Source of the DNA: Salisediminibacterium beveridgei
Lineage (GTDB): Bacteria; Bacillota; Bacilli; Bacillales; Salisediminibacteriaceae
Length of the DNA: 64,000 nucleotides
Assembly (NCBI RefSeq): GCF_001721685.1
Contig: NZ_CP012502.1
Span: 2,914,001 to 2,978,000, forward strand
Direction of reading: 5' to 3'
The stretch's first letter is position 1. Each line of letters opens with the position of its first letter. The notes under the pieces are model-generated. The model ran no database searches, was not told where the DNA came from, and was given only the letters and a program-made list of their open reading frames with translations. Below, in pieces: positions 1-9,792 of this stretch. Both the position numbers and the translations under genes were made by a program.

Positions 1-137
1 AGTAGATAAATCGATTTCTGACTCTTCGAAAGCAGTTCAGAAGCATAGTCTTTATAAATTAAAATTTACATCTCATCTGGTATCATGTTATATCGCAAAT
101 TAAACTATTTTAAAATATAACTAAACAAAATTCAAAA

Positions 138-173
138 AAGGCTCCAGAAAGCTATGTCAGCATCTGGAACCTT
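138..173 (-). terminator. Rho-independent terminator of the adhesin-sortase operon
   Basis: An 11-bp stem (one G-U pair) is followed on the minus strand by a run of six T. It lies directly after the sortase stop codon and would end the two-gene transcript. Confidence 0.8.
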
Positions 174-178
174 TTCCT

Positions 179-787
179 TTATTCATTATTTTTTAAAGCG
201 ATTCTTGTCTCATCAATTAATTCTGCCTGAATAATATAACGATCCGGTGCTGCACCAAGAAGATGAAAGGGATAGCACGTGGAAAGCGTCAATGTCGCCG
301 AGTCCTTTTCGACCACGACGGATTCGTCATCAGCGGACGTAATCCAGATATCATTAATGACATAGGTGTATTTGATGCCATCATATATCAGTACCATCTC
401 ATCTCCTTCTTTAAGGTTTCCCAGTTCCCGGAAAACAGTATCCCGATGACCACTTAGCAGCGTATGCCCTTTTTCATCCGGGGTTGTCGTCCACTGACTG
501 TCATGCATGCCTACGCCCTGATCAAGCGCATCATCATCCGTTCCCCAATAGGTCAGGTACTCTTTCTCAAGGGCAGGGATTTGCAAAGACGCAATTTCAT
601 CCCCAGTTTCTACACGTTCCCAATCTAATTCCCGCAGAGCCGGGGAGCGTTCATTCGATTCATCGATTGCGAACACCCCACCTGTTGCGGATTCATATGA
701 AACGTAAAAGAAACCGATGAGTCCAATGCCTGTCAGCAAAAACAATGTGGCAATAAACTTAATAACAAACCCTTCTTTTACGTTCAT
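179..787 (-). CDS. Class D-like sortase (cell-wall transpeptidase)
   Basis: This 202-residue sortase should cut an LPXTG-like motif and join the threonine of surface proteins to peptidoglycan. One membrane anchor at residues 8-30 leaves the catalytic domain outside the cell. The catalytic triad is visible: His114 in LSGHRDT, Cys171 in TLSTCYPF and Arg183 in PDRY. The TLSTC and following GAAPDRYI sequence resemble class D sortases such as B. subtilis YhcS; the class call is from memory of the family. The start codon lies 4 bp after the stop of the giant adhesin gene, so the two are surely co-transcribed and this is the likely dedicated sortase for the LPSTA signal of that protein. A weak SD (GAAAGG) precedes the ATG. 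Confidence 0.9.
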   Translation of the reverse strand: MNVKEGFVIKFIATLFLLTGIGLIGFFYVSYESATGGVFAIDESNERSPALRELDWERVETGDEIASLQIPALEKEYLTYWGTDDDALDQGVGMHDSQWTTTPDEKGHTLLSGHRDTVFRELGNLKEGDEMVLIYDGIKYTYVINDIWITSADDESVVVEKDSATLTLSTCYPFHLLGAAPDRYIIQAELIDETRIALKNNE

Positions 788-791
788 CTCA

Positions 792-3700
792 TCATACCTT
801 TCGCTGTTTTCTGCGGTTGATGAACAATAACGTTACACCAGTCAGAATGAACAGACCACCAGCCAGAAGATACATAAACAGATTGGTAGCTGTTGATGGA
901 AGCGTGCCACCTTTTTCCTCAGACGGTTGTTCCTTTTCTTCTTCTGGTTCATCAGGCTCTTCAATCACCGGTTTTTCCGGTTCGTACGTATTGATCAAGT
1001 CATAACCACTCACTTCACCTGAATAATCCGGAACGTCAATCTCTTGAATCGAGTAGTCGTAGCGGACTCCCTGCTCATCAAATTCTGGAAGATGATTGAA
1101 CTCAAATGTCCAATCGTCATTTGTACTTACAGGGATCTGTTCATACAGTTCACCATTTTGGTAAAGCTGAACATCAATACTGTCGGGTCTTACATCCTGA
1201 TTATCATTTACCCATGTCTTTGTCCCGGTTACTGCCGTTTCCCCGACGCGAAGATTGGTGATACTGAATCCGTCAATCTGCGTCTCATATCCTTCAATTG
1301 CTTCCTCTTCGACGCTGTATGAAATCGCCTGACCCTGTTCATCATAGGCCTCAAGGTCTTCAAACACATACACCCAGCCGTCTTCTTCCGTTACATTCAC
1401 GGTTTCGTAAGCTTCACCGTTGGCCAGCAAAATGACTGTAATGTCCTCCGGACGATCCGGATTGTCGTCATCGAGCCAGCCTTTCGTCACTTCAATATCC
1501 CGCTGTTCGGAACGGGTATTCGTGATGTCATAGCCGTCGATTTCGACAGCATAGCCAGGCACGTCGTGTTCTGTAATCGCGTATTCATAGGTCTCGCCGT
1601 TTTCGTCAAACTCCGGCAGTTCCGTAAAGCTGTAGATCCAGTCGTCATCTTCAGTGACTTCCACCGAATCGATGACCGACTGATTTTGCAGGAGATTCAC
1701 CGTGATGCTGTCCGGACGATCACTTTCATTATCGTCCTGCCAGGATTTCTCCCCTTCTACTGCCACTTCCCCGGTTCGAAGATTGGTGATGGTATATCCT
1801 TCTTCTGCATCTCCAGCGATGCTTTCCAGCACGTAGCTTTCCGAGAGATCCCGTTCCATCACGGTATATTCGTACAACTGCCCTTCAGGATCATACTTTG
1901 ACAGGTTCTCAAAGACAGCTTGCCAATTCACGTCACCGTCTAATACCACTTCATCATAATGTTCACCATTTCGAAGCAGATCCACCGTAATCGCATCAGG
2001 TCTGTCTTCTGTTTCTTCGGTGTCGAGCCAGCTTTTCTCAACCGCGACATCGGTTTGCAACGTATTTGTCAATTCAAAACCATCGGACATCGTTCCGGTT
2101 ACCGGCTCTGCGTGGTAATTTGCTACAGGTTCTTCTTCAACGGTGTAATGATATTCAACGCCCTGATCATCAAACTGATCCAGATCTTCAAACGCATAGG
2201 TCCATAACCCGTCATCCTCTTTGATGACAGCTGAATCATAAGGTGTTTCCGTGTCATCACTTCTGAACAAATTCACAGTAATCTCTTCGGGTCTCTCATC
2301 AAAGGCGGACCCATCGTTCCACTCTTTCGTCACATCTATCGAGATGGATCCCTCTCTCAGGTTGGTGAGTTCAAAACCTGAATCTGTCTGTGACTGAGTG
2401 ACCTCGTAGCCTGCTACAGGAAGCTCAGCAATGTCATAACTGTACTCCGCTCCCTGCTCATCAAACTTTTCAAGATCAGTAAACGTGTGTGTCCAATCAT
2501 CACTCGCCCGAATGACTTTTGTATCAATTGATGCATCCGGATCGTCACTTCTGAACAATTCCACGACAATGAAATCCGGTCTGACATCTGTCGCATTGTC
2601 ATCATCAAGCCAGTTTTTATCGACATCCAGTGACATTGTCTCTGAACGGAGGTTATTGATATTGAATCCATCAATCTGCGTCTCATACCCATCGATTGCT
2701 TCCTCTTCGACGCTGTATGAAATCGCCTGACCCTGTTCATCATAGGTCTCAAGGTCTTCAAACACATACACCCAGCCGTCTTCTTCCGTTACATTCACGG
2801 TTTCGTAAGCTTCACCGTTTGCCAGCAAAGTAACTGTAATGTCCTCCGGACGATCCGGATTGTTGTCATCAAGCCAGCCTTTCGTCACTTCAATATCCCG
2901 CTGTTCGGAACGGGTATTCGTAATGTCATAGCCGTCGATTTCGACAGCATAGCCAGGCACATCGTGTTCTGTAATCGCGTATTCATAGGCCTCGCCGTTT
3001 TCGTCAAACTCCGGCAGTTCCGTAAAGCTGTAGGTCCAGTCGTCATCTGCAGTGACTTCCACCGAATCGATGACCGCCTGATTTTGCAGGAGATTCACCA
3101 TAATGCTGTCCGGACGGTCACCTTCATTATCGTCCTGCCAGGATTTTTCCCCTTCGATTGCCACTTCACCACTTCTGGTATTGGTAATGGTGATTTGATC
3201 CTCCTCGGAAGTGACCGAAGAATCATAACCATCAACAGGAACTTCCACAACTTCATAATTGAATTCTCTTCCCTGTTCATCAAACTCAGGAAGACCACTG
3301 AATTCACCGTCCCAATTGCCTTCACTATCCGGGCTGATTACCATTGTATCGAATGCATCTTCCGGATAATCTGTCTCATCATAAAGCTTTTGATAAACTT
3401 CAACGACGATATTTGCAGGGCGGTCAGCAGAATCTTCTGTATCATTCCATTCTTTTGTTACTGGAATATCCACATTTCCTGTCAAGCGGTTTACAATATC
3501 ATATCCGCTGTCCTGATCCCCGTTCACTTCAACAAATTCATAATTGTCAACAAGTGAAGTTTCCTCCACGGTATAATCATACTCATCGCCGTCTGGATCA
3601 TAAACTGGTAAGTCAGTAAATTCATGTTCCCACTCCGGACCACTTACTTCTACAGGCTCACCCAATGGGTCTCCATCTCTTTGCAGCTGGAATTCCACTT

Positions 3701-6700
3701 CATCAGGACGTTCCCCGAGGCGGTCCGAATCATCAAGCCAAATTTTCTCCGCTGACAGGTCTCTTGTTTCAACATTTGTAATCGTGAAGCCAGCTTCCTG
3801 GGTTCCTTCGATAGTTCCCTGAATCTGATACCCTTCTCCAGGATTCACTTCTTCAACAGTGTATTCATAGAAATCACCATTGGAATCGACCGCATCCAAC
3901 TCTTCAAACGTGTAGTTCCAGCTATTTTCCTGCGTCAGTTCAGTTCTGATTCCTATGGAAGATCCATTTTGCAGGAGCTCAACAGTCACTTCATCCGGCC
4001 GGTTCGATTCATTTCCGTCATCGTTCCATTGTTTATCCACATCAATGGACACCAATTCATAATTAGCCACGTCGATTTCAACCTGCTCTTCATCGTGCGG
4101 GAAGTTTAATTCGAATTCAATATTGCCCCAATGCGGCTGATAACCATCAAGGGGTGCAACTTCTTCAAATTCATACTTTCCTGGTCGAAGATCTTCCACA
4201 ATGATTTCACCGTTGCTGTCGGTTGTATGCGATGTTTCGCTGTATGTCCCGTCGTTGACCAGGTCAACCGCATTCAATGTGAATTCAACATTTTCAAGTC
4301 TCTCGTTGGACTCCCCGTCTGCTTTGACCAGTCTGACAGAACCTTTGATGATGTCGTTATCCACATTACCGACATCAAGCACTTCGGTTTCAGTGACCTC
4401 ATCGTCCACGGTCAGGATGTGCGATACAAATCCACCTTCCTGGATGGTATACCCATCGGGAGGAGTCACTTCCCGAAACTGGTAGTCTCCTGCAGGCAGT
4501 CCTGTGATACTGATGTAACCATTCGAATCTGTTGTCAGTTCATCAAATCCTTCGATCTCGTTGCCATTTGAATCTTCCAATGCAAAGACGGCATCAGCCA
4601 GTGGCGCACTTGTTTCTGAGTCCACCTTCGTTAAAGTAAGATTGGCAAATGGATCATTTTCCACATTGACGCCAACTGTCCGTTCGTTATGAACATCACC
4701 CAGAGTAACGGTTACTTCAACCGGATCCTCCGATGCGATATAGCCTTCAGGAGCTTTTAATTCTTTGATTTCATATGTCCCTGGCTTCAAATCATCAAAT
4801 GTAACGACTCCATTCTCATCTGTTATCCCTGTCTGAGGAGATGGATCAAGATCGTAGTCCCCATCAGAATAAGTCAGTTCAAATTCAGTATCTTCAAGAA
4901 GCTGTCCATTGATGCTGTCCGTTTTGGTGATTTCAACAGACGTTGTTTTGACATTGTTCTCAAATGGCTCTGAACGGATTTCAATTGGTTCTTCCTGACT
5001 GAGTCCGATCTCAAACTCAATTGGTTCATTCTCATCGGACAGTTCAAACCCATCCGGTGGAGAAACTTCTTCAATCGTATATGTCCCAGGACGTAAATCG
5101 CCCGTTTCGATCAAACCATCTACTCCCGATGTCACCGTGCGTTCAAAATCAATTTCCGGATCCTCATCGATATTGACAATACGGAACGTGGCTCCTTGGA
5201 GACGGTTATCTCCGGAAACCCTGTCTGCATCGATCTTCTCCATGAACGCACTGCCAGGGATCAATTCATTCTCCACTGTCAGGGCTCCCGCTTCAATATC
5301 CAGGATAATGTGTTCATCAATAATCGTGAATGGATATTGGTTTGCGTTTTCCTGATAGTGTTCAGCGGGCTGTGTTTCTTCGAAGTAATAATCACCGGGT
5401 TCCAGATCTTCCACATAGATTTCACCATCAGCATCCGTGGTAAACGAACCGATCCACTGATCTCCGGCATCAAACAGTTCAAATTCAACACCTTCAAGAG
5501 TCTCATCGGTTGTTCCGTCCACTTTGGTCAGCTGGACATCACGCTTGATTTCGTAATTTTCCACAGTGATTCCGGTAACTCCCTCGTTGACCTCAGCAGT
5601 TCTTGTGTCACCGACTGTCCGGTCAATGGCATAACCTTCGGGCGCATTCACTTCGACTACCTGATACTCCCCGTATAGAAGATTAACAAATGTGAGTTCT
5701 CCATTTTCATCCGTCTTTCCTGTCCGGATCAATACGTCACCGGATTCGTCATACAGATGGAATTCAGCCCCTTCAAGTAAGGTGTCATTCTCTTCTGCAT
5801 CGACTTTTGTAATTTCCAGAGCCCCTACTTCTCCTGTGATGCTTCCGGAAATATTGTTGAAACTGATCGCCTCGTTAACAGACGAACCTCCTTCATCCTC
5901 GGCAACTTGTTCACCGCTGATGGAAAGGTCGTTGGCGATTCTGCCATCTCCTTCGTAGAGGATATACGTATCATATTCAAGGACATATGCCCGGTCAATC
6001 GTTGATTTCTCATCAATGAAGCTGATCTCATACGATTCCTGGCCGTCCTCATCTTCTGAGTATATGACTTCGTAATCTGTCCCCTCAGTCAGCACGCTTC
6101 CTTCATTTTTATTGATGTCGTCTTCAGTCGCTGTAGTCTCATAAATCGTCAGCGTATCTTGCAAAATCGTCTGATTGATACTTGGTGTATCCTCGATCAC
6201 GAGATTCTCAATTTCCGACTGACTGAAATTCACATTGACGGTCCAATTGACAATCCGGCCGTTCTCAGAACTCTGTCGGCCCTGCTTCGTTGAAAATTCA
6301 CCACCGAATCGTGGACTGACCGATGCTTCAAGAGTTGCCTCTTCACGATTATCGCTTTCAACTGTGGCCGTGTTTTCGTACTTCTCTTCTACGGTTTGGC
6401 CTTCGAAATCAGTTGTAAAAACAATGACAAATCCTTCACTGATGTCCCCAAAACTGACATTGAATCCTGCCGGATCAGTTTTGGATGTGATTGTAACCTC
6501 ATCAGTATCAGTAACTTCGTCACCCAATTCAAAATCATTGGCTCCCGGAGTCATTTTCATTTTATAAATCGCAACATTTTCAATGTCGAAATTCTGGTTT
6601 CCTGATATGGGATCATTCACGATCACATTATCCAGGTCTTCTTCGTTATAGTTCACACCAATCGTCCAGGTAATTTCTTTATCCGCCACATTGTAGCTGC

Positions 6701-9224
6701 CGAATTTGAACCCGTTATTTTTCGTGTACTCATCCGGATTGAATGTGGCACTTCCAGTTTTGGAGACGGTGTTTTCTTCCCCTTCAGGAATCCATTCCAC
6801 TAACGCATCATTGGAATATCCGCTTTGGATTCTTCCGTTTGAATCCCGATCAACCAAATTGTAATCAATATCTGTCTTATACGAAATTGTCACCCGTTCA
6901 GTGATGTCATCGTTGAATGTCACCGTGACCTCATTGTTTTCAGCATTGTATGCAGCATCATAATCGCCGGAATATCCACTGATAGAAAGGGAATCCTGAT
7001 CAAAGGTAAAGCCATCCGGCAGTGTATCCACAAAGACTGTATTCTGCATCAGCTGTTCGTCACGATTGATTGTGACAGACCAGTCGGTGGTTTTCTCCTG
7101 ATAATCTGCGTCTGTATTATTTTTAATCAGAATTCCCTGACCGATGGATTGGCTGCCTTCTGACGTGTTGTCAAATTCATCGGAAATTTCGTTTGTTACA
7201 TTTCCGTCTTCATCAACCCGGTCGATTGTATTAGTCTGGTATCTGATTTTAAATGCATCCGAAATCTCTTCATCAAATTCAACCACATATCCGTTTTCCG
7301 TAACAGTAAGCGAGTAATCTGTGTAGAGTACCTCACCTGTTTCTTCACCCGTATCCGGATCAATGGATACGAGGAAAACTTCAAAAGAGTCTTCGTTTAA
7401 GGTTTGGTTCGCATCACCAAACACATCGGTTAATTTCGCTTCTTCCTGGGAAATTTCTTTTTCGTCATAGTTATATTTTACTTCCCAGTCGATGGTCTGA
7501 CTGACATCGTCATATCCGGTGGCCTCTTTAGCAAGTGGCACACCTCTTGTTACGGCAACGGTCGCATCCGTTTCAAGTTCCAAGTCATCTGCCCCTGTTA
7601 ATATTGCTCCGTTTTTATATTCTTCTCCCACCCGATCATTTACTTGCGTTTCGTAAACAATCCGGTACGCTGAATCAATGTCCCCCATAGCCAGTGTGAA
7701 ATCTTCGTCACGAACATCAAGGGTAAAACCGTTGTTCAGTTTTTCTTCGGTTACTTCAACTGGTGGCTCTTCAAATGATCCGTCTGCATTCATATCCAGT
7801 TCATAAATTTTAAAGGAGTCTTCATCAAACGAATGCTGCCCTTTTGTAATGGCATCGGTCAGCTCCGCATCGTTTATGCCCTGAAGATTTTTATTCACGT
7901 CCACTGTCCAAGTGATTGTTTCAGTATTGTATCCTCTGTTTCCAATCCCTTGCTTATCAAGACCATTTTCATCAGGTTTAAACGAGATTGGGAATTCAAG
8001 GGATTCATCTTCACCGAACGGCAAAACAATTGAATCTCCCTCCGCAGGACCGTCGTAATCGTCATCAAAAGTGGCGGTCAGTTCAATGTTTCCTGAAATA
8101 TTTGATTCCTGGGCAATGGTTTCGTTAAACACAATGATAATGTCGTTCCCACTTGTATAAAATTCACCAAAGACGGTTCCATCCCCTCTGGCTAGCTCCA
8201 TAGCTGCGGATTCAGGGATCTGAGGGATGGTAAACATCTCGGGAACGTTTATGGTATAAGTCGCACCATCACCATACCCGTGTCCATCCTGTAATTTAAA
8301 ATCATAAATCAGTTCGAGACTTGTACCACTGAACGGCTGTTCGAGTGTAAGCTCTGTTCCATCCTCCAGCGTTTCACCATCTTTTTTCACAGTGATATTC
8401 GTAATGATATTCTCTGTTATCTTGTTGTCAGCATTCAAGGTTTCAAATGAACCGGTTTCCTCAGTTGAGGAGGACGCGGATTCTTCTTTCTCTTCGTTTT
8501 GATCATTTGCTTCCTTTTCTGCAGCATCAGCTTCTTCAGTTTGCTCCGTTGACTCCACTTCAGTTTCCTCTTCTGCAGCCTTTGTATAAACCGCTTCAAA
8601 ACTGATCGTTCCTTGATAATAAGCTTGCGTTTGTTCTTCATTATTTTGTTCGTTTGTTTCTTCCTTTTCCTTCGTTTCTTCATCTTGTTCTATTTGGTCT
8701 TCTGACGACTCGCCAGTCTTTTCTTGCTCTTCAATGTCTTCTGACTCCTCTTTCGTTTCTTTCTCAGTGCTCTCCTGCGTCTCTTCCTCAGATCCAGAGT
8801 CGTTGTCACTTTCTTTTGTATTTTTTTCATCATCTTCTTCAAAAGCATGGAAAGTAGCTGTCAATTTTCCTTCTTCAGTCACTTCATATGTACCGATGCT
8901 CTTTTCCTCATCTTGAGCATTGCTGGTTAATAATTCTCCAGTGATCGTTTCGTCAATCAACAGTTCCTCCGAAAGTTCAAAAGATTCTTCGTATTCTTCG
9001 GTCAGGTCAACCGTTTCAGTGTCCCACTCCAAGGTTACGTTAACATCCTCACTCTCACCTGGATCAGGATCCGGCGTCTCTCCGTCTTCATTAATGATAT
9101 GTACATCTGTAAAGACTGAATCATCCTTTTCGTTTGTTACGTCCCCTGCAAGAAACATCCCGCTTGTCAGCGTTTGAAACAGCAGGACAAACGTCAGTAA
9201 TACTAATAACGATTTGTTCTTCAT
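792..9224 (-). CDS. Giant LPXTG-type surface adhesin with SpaA and Cna-B repeats
   Basis: This 2810-residue wall-anchored protein probably acts as a stalked adhesin. The start used here (MKNKSLLV) sits 8 nt after GAGGAG; an upstream in-frame start has no SD. Order of parts: signal peptide (1-26); a very acidic Glu/Thr/Ser-rich segment (about 50-250); several adhesin-like beta domains of the collagen-binding type (about 270-1130); six SpaA/prealbumin-like domains (about 1131-1720) each ending in a GxYxxxExxxPxGY-like signature; eleven Cna-B domains (about 1721-2745) starting with K-x-W-x-D and RPD signatures; then LPSTA at 2775, a hydrophobic helix and an Arg/Lys tail. SpaA and Cna-B folds usually carry self-made Lys-Asn isopeptide bonds, which stiffen the stalk. 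Two Cna-B pairs are near copies of each other. The low pI expected from its composition fits a salty habitat. Confidence 0.92.
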   Translation of the reverse strand: MKNKSLLVLLTFVLLFQTLTSGMFLAGDVTNEKDDSVFTDVHIINEDGETPDPDPGESEDVNVTLEWDTETVDLTEEYEESFELSEELLIDETITGELLTSNAQDEEKSIGTYEVTEEGKLTATFHAFEEDDEKNTKESDNDSGSEEETQESTEKETKEESEDIEEQEKTGESSEDQIEQDEETKEKEETNEQNNEEQTQAYYQGTISFEAVYTKAAEEETEVESTEQTEEADAAEKEANDQNEEKEESASSSTEETGSFETLNADNKITENIITNITVKKDGETLEDGTELTLEQPFSGTSLELIYDFKLQDGHGYGDGATYTINVPEMFTIPQIPESAAMELARGDGTVFGEFYTSGNDIIIVFNETIAQESNISGNIELTATFDDDYDGPAEGDSIVLPFGEDESLEFPISFKPDENGLDKQGIGNRGYNTETITWTVDVNKNLQGINDAELTDAITKGQHSFDEDSFKIYELDMNADGSFEEPPVEVTEEKLNNGFTLDVRDEDFTLAMGDIDSAYRIVYETQVNDRVGEEYKNGAILTGADDLELETDATVAVTRGVPLAKEATGYDDVSQTIDWEVKYNYDEKEISQEEAKLTDVFGDANQTLNEDSFEVFLVSIDPDTGEETGEVLYTDYSLTVTENGYVVEFDEEISDAFKIRYQTNTIDRVDEDGNVTNEISDEFDNTSEGSQSIGQGILIKNNTDADYQEKTTDWSVTINRDEQLMQNTVFVDTLPDGFTFDQDSLSISGYSGDYDAAYNAENNEVTVTFNDDITERVTISYKTDIDYNLVDRDSNGRIQSGYSNDALVEWIPEGEENTVSKTGSATFNPDEYTKNNGFKFGSYNVADKEITWTIGVNYNEEDLDNVIVNDPISGNQNFDIENVAIYKMKMTPGANDFELGDEVTDTDEVTITSKTDPAGFNVSFGDISEGFVIVFTTDFEGQTVEEKYENTATVESDNREEATLEASVSPRFGGEFSTKQGRQSSENGRIVNWTVNVNFSQSEIENLVIEDTPSINQTILQDTLTIYETTATEDDINKNEGSVLTEGTDYEVIYSEDEDGQESYEISFIDEKSTIDRAYVLEYDTYILYEGDGRIANDLSISGEQVAEDEGGSSVNEAISFNNISGSITGEVGALEITKVDAEENDTLLEGAEFHLYDESGDVLIRTGKTDENGELTFVNLLYGEYQVVEVNAPEGYAIDRTVGDTRTAEVNEGVTGITVENYEIKRDVQLTKVDGTTDETLEGVEFELFDAGDQWIGSFTTDADGEIYVEDLEPGDYYFEETQPAEHYQENANQYPFTIIDEHIILDIEAGALTVENELIPGSAFMEKIDADRVSGDNRLQGATFRIVNIDEDPEIDFERTVTSGVDGLIETGDLRPGTYTIEEVSPPDGFELSDENEPIEFEIGLSQEEPIEIRSEPFENNVKTTSVEITKTDSINGQLLEDTEFELTYSDGDYDLDPSPQTGITDENGVVTFDDLKPGTYEIKELKAPEGYIASEDPVEVTVTLGDVHNERTVGVNVENDPFANLTLTKVDSETSAPLADAVFALEDSNGNEIEGFDELTTDSNGYISITGLPAGDYQFREVTPPDGYTIQEGGFVSHILTVDDEVTETEVLDVGNVDNDIIKGSVRLVKADGESNERLENVEFTLNAVDLVNDGTYSETSHTTDSNGEIIVEDLRPGKYEFEEVAPLDGYQPHWGNIEFELNFPHDEEQVEIDVANYELVSIDVDKQWNDDGNESNRPDEVTVELLQNGSSIGIRTELTQENSWNYTFEELDAVDSNGDFYEYTVEEVNPGEGYQIQGTIEGTQEAGFTITNVETRDLSAEKIWLDDSDRLGERPDEVEFQLQRDGDPLGEPVEVSGPEWEHEFTDLPVYDPDGDEYDYTVEETSLVDNYEFVEVNGDQDSGYDIVNRLTGNVDIPVTKEWNDTEDSADRPANIVVEVYQKLYDETDYPEDAFDTMVISPDSEGNWDGEFSGLPEFDEQGREFNYEVVEVPVDGYDSSVTSEEDQITITNTRSGEVAIEGEKSWQDDNEGDRPDSIMVNLLQNQAVIDSVEVTADDDWTYSFTELPEFDENGEAYEYAITEHDVPGYAVEIDGYDITNTRSEQRDIEVTKGWLDDNNPDRPEDITVTLLANGEAYETVNVTEEDGWVYVFEDLETYDEQGQAISYSVEEEAIDGYETQIDGFNINNLRSETMSLDVDKNWLDDDNATDVRPDFIVVELFRSDDPDASIDTKVIRASDDWTHTFTDLEKFDEQGAEYSYDIAELPVAGYEVTQSQTDSGFELTNLREGSISIDVTKEWNDGSAFDERPEEITVNLFRSDDTETPYDSAVIKEDDGLWTYAFEDLDQFDDQGVEYHYTVEEEPVANYHAEPVTGTMSDGFELTNTLQTDVAVEKSWLDTEETEDRPDAITVDLLRNGEHYDEVVLDGDVNWQAVFENLSKYDPEGQLYEYTVMERDLSESYVLESIAGDAEEGYTITNLRTGEVAVEGEKSWQDDNESDRPDSITVNLLQNQSVIDSVEVTEDDDWIYSFTELPEFDENGETYEYAITEHDVPGYAVEIDGYDITNTRSEQRDIEVTKGWLDDDNPDRPEDITVILLANGEAYETVNVTEEDGWVYVFEDLEAYDEQGQAISYSVEEEAIEGYETQIDGFSITNLRVGETAVTGTKTWVNDNQDVRPDSIDVQLYQNGELYEQIPVSTNDDWTFEFNHLPEFDEQGVRYDYSIQEIDVPDYSGEVSGYDLINTYEPEKPVIEEPDEPEEEKEQPSEEKGGTLPSTATNLFMYLLAGGLFILTGVTLLFINRRKQRKV
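1247..1771 (-). repeat. Second copy of a duplicated two-domain Cna-B unit
   Basis: About 525 bp encoding Cna-B domains 9-10 of the adhesin. It is nearly identical to 2645-3169 at a constant offset of 1398 bp (466 codons), with only a handful of amino-acid changes. This points to recent duplication or gene conversion within the gene. Confidence 0.9.
2645..3169 (-). repeat. First copy of the duplicated two-domain Cna-B unit
   Basis: Encodes Cna-B domains 4-5 of the adhesin and matches 1247-1771 almost base for base. The domains between the copies (6-8) are much more diverged from them, so the pair moved as one block. Confidence 0.9.
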
Positions 9225-9459
9225 GTCTAACACTCCTCGTAGATTAAATTTAAGCTTGTTTTGATTTAACAATCAATTCTATTTAAATGGATTGAATGGC
9301 TCATCTTGCATCGCATCTACTCCTCAAAAGGTGTCACTTCCATGATAAAGATTCACTCTTTACAAAATCTTGACATTATAGAAAATACTGATTGGAAGCT
9401 TACCTTCTGTAACAATTTAAATTAAAACGAAACAAAACGTTCAGGTGCATACAAAAAAA

Positions 9460-9485
9460 GACCAAATATACACTCTCATTTGGCC
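9460..9485 (-). terminator. Terminator-like hairpin upstream of the adhesin gene
   Basis: An 8-bp stem (GGCCAAAT/ATTTGGTC, one G-U pair) is followed on the minus strand by seven T. It ends the transcript of the small ORF 9476-9619, or acts as an attenuator in a long adhesin leader. Confidence 0.55.
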
Positions 9486-9619
9486 GGTTGCACTACTCGC
9501 TCCGAAATGTCAAAGTGCCCAATTAAAAACATTTCATCATTGCTTCCTGATTCGATTGACTTCATAAAATGGAGCACTAAAAAAACTGAACCCATGCTGC
9601 GTTTTGAAATTCTGTTCAT
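9476..9619 (-). CDS. Possible 47-residue small protein, unrecognised
   Basis: This short ORF (begins MNRISKRSM) has its stop codon inside a rho-independent terminator hairpin, an arrangement typical of real short genes. Against it, there is no good SD before the ATG and no recognised family. It could also be the remnant of a larger gene. I assign no function. Confidence 0.25.
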   Translation of the reverse strand: MNRISKRSMGSVFLVLHFMKSIESGSNDEMFLIGHFDISERVVQPAK

Positions 9620-9792
9620 CTTAAATATATGATAAAGTAAATGCGTATCCAGTGACGCAGCCTGGATTTTGACGACTATCCAGTCTGGATCTTTAAATTA
9701 TTTATTGTAAAGAAACAACCTCTACAAATTCTTTACAAAATCGCATAAACGGATAAGTTTTTTTCTTTTTCATCTGAAATGAGGGTTCTGCA

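Larger units (their letters stand above)
9225..9792. other. Intergenic region between the adhesin and hybrid-kinase genes
   Basis: This 568-bp AT-rich stretch separates two divergent genes. On the minus strand it holds a TATAAT at 9374-9379 without a good -35, a possible 16-codon upstream ORF (9266-9316) behind GAGGAG, a terminator-like hairpin (9460-9485) and a 47-codon ORF (9476-9619). No clear promoter for the plus-strand kinase gene was recognised. Confidence 0.6.

Noticed and set aside
2964..3557. Long plus-strand open frame inside the adhesin gene
   Set aside because: It is antisense to the Cna-B repeats, recurs at the other copy (1566-1901), and has no SD or known domain; it follows from the repeat composition.
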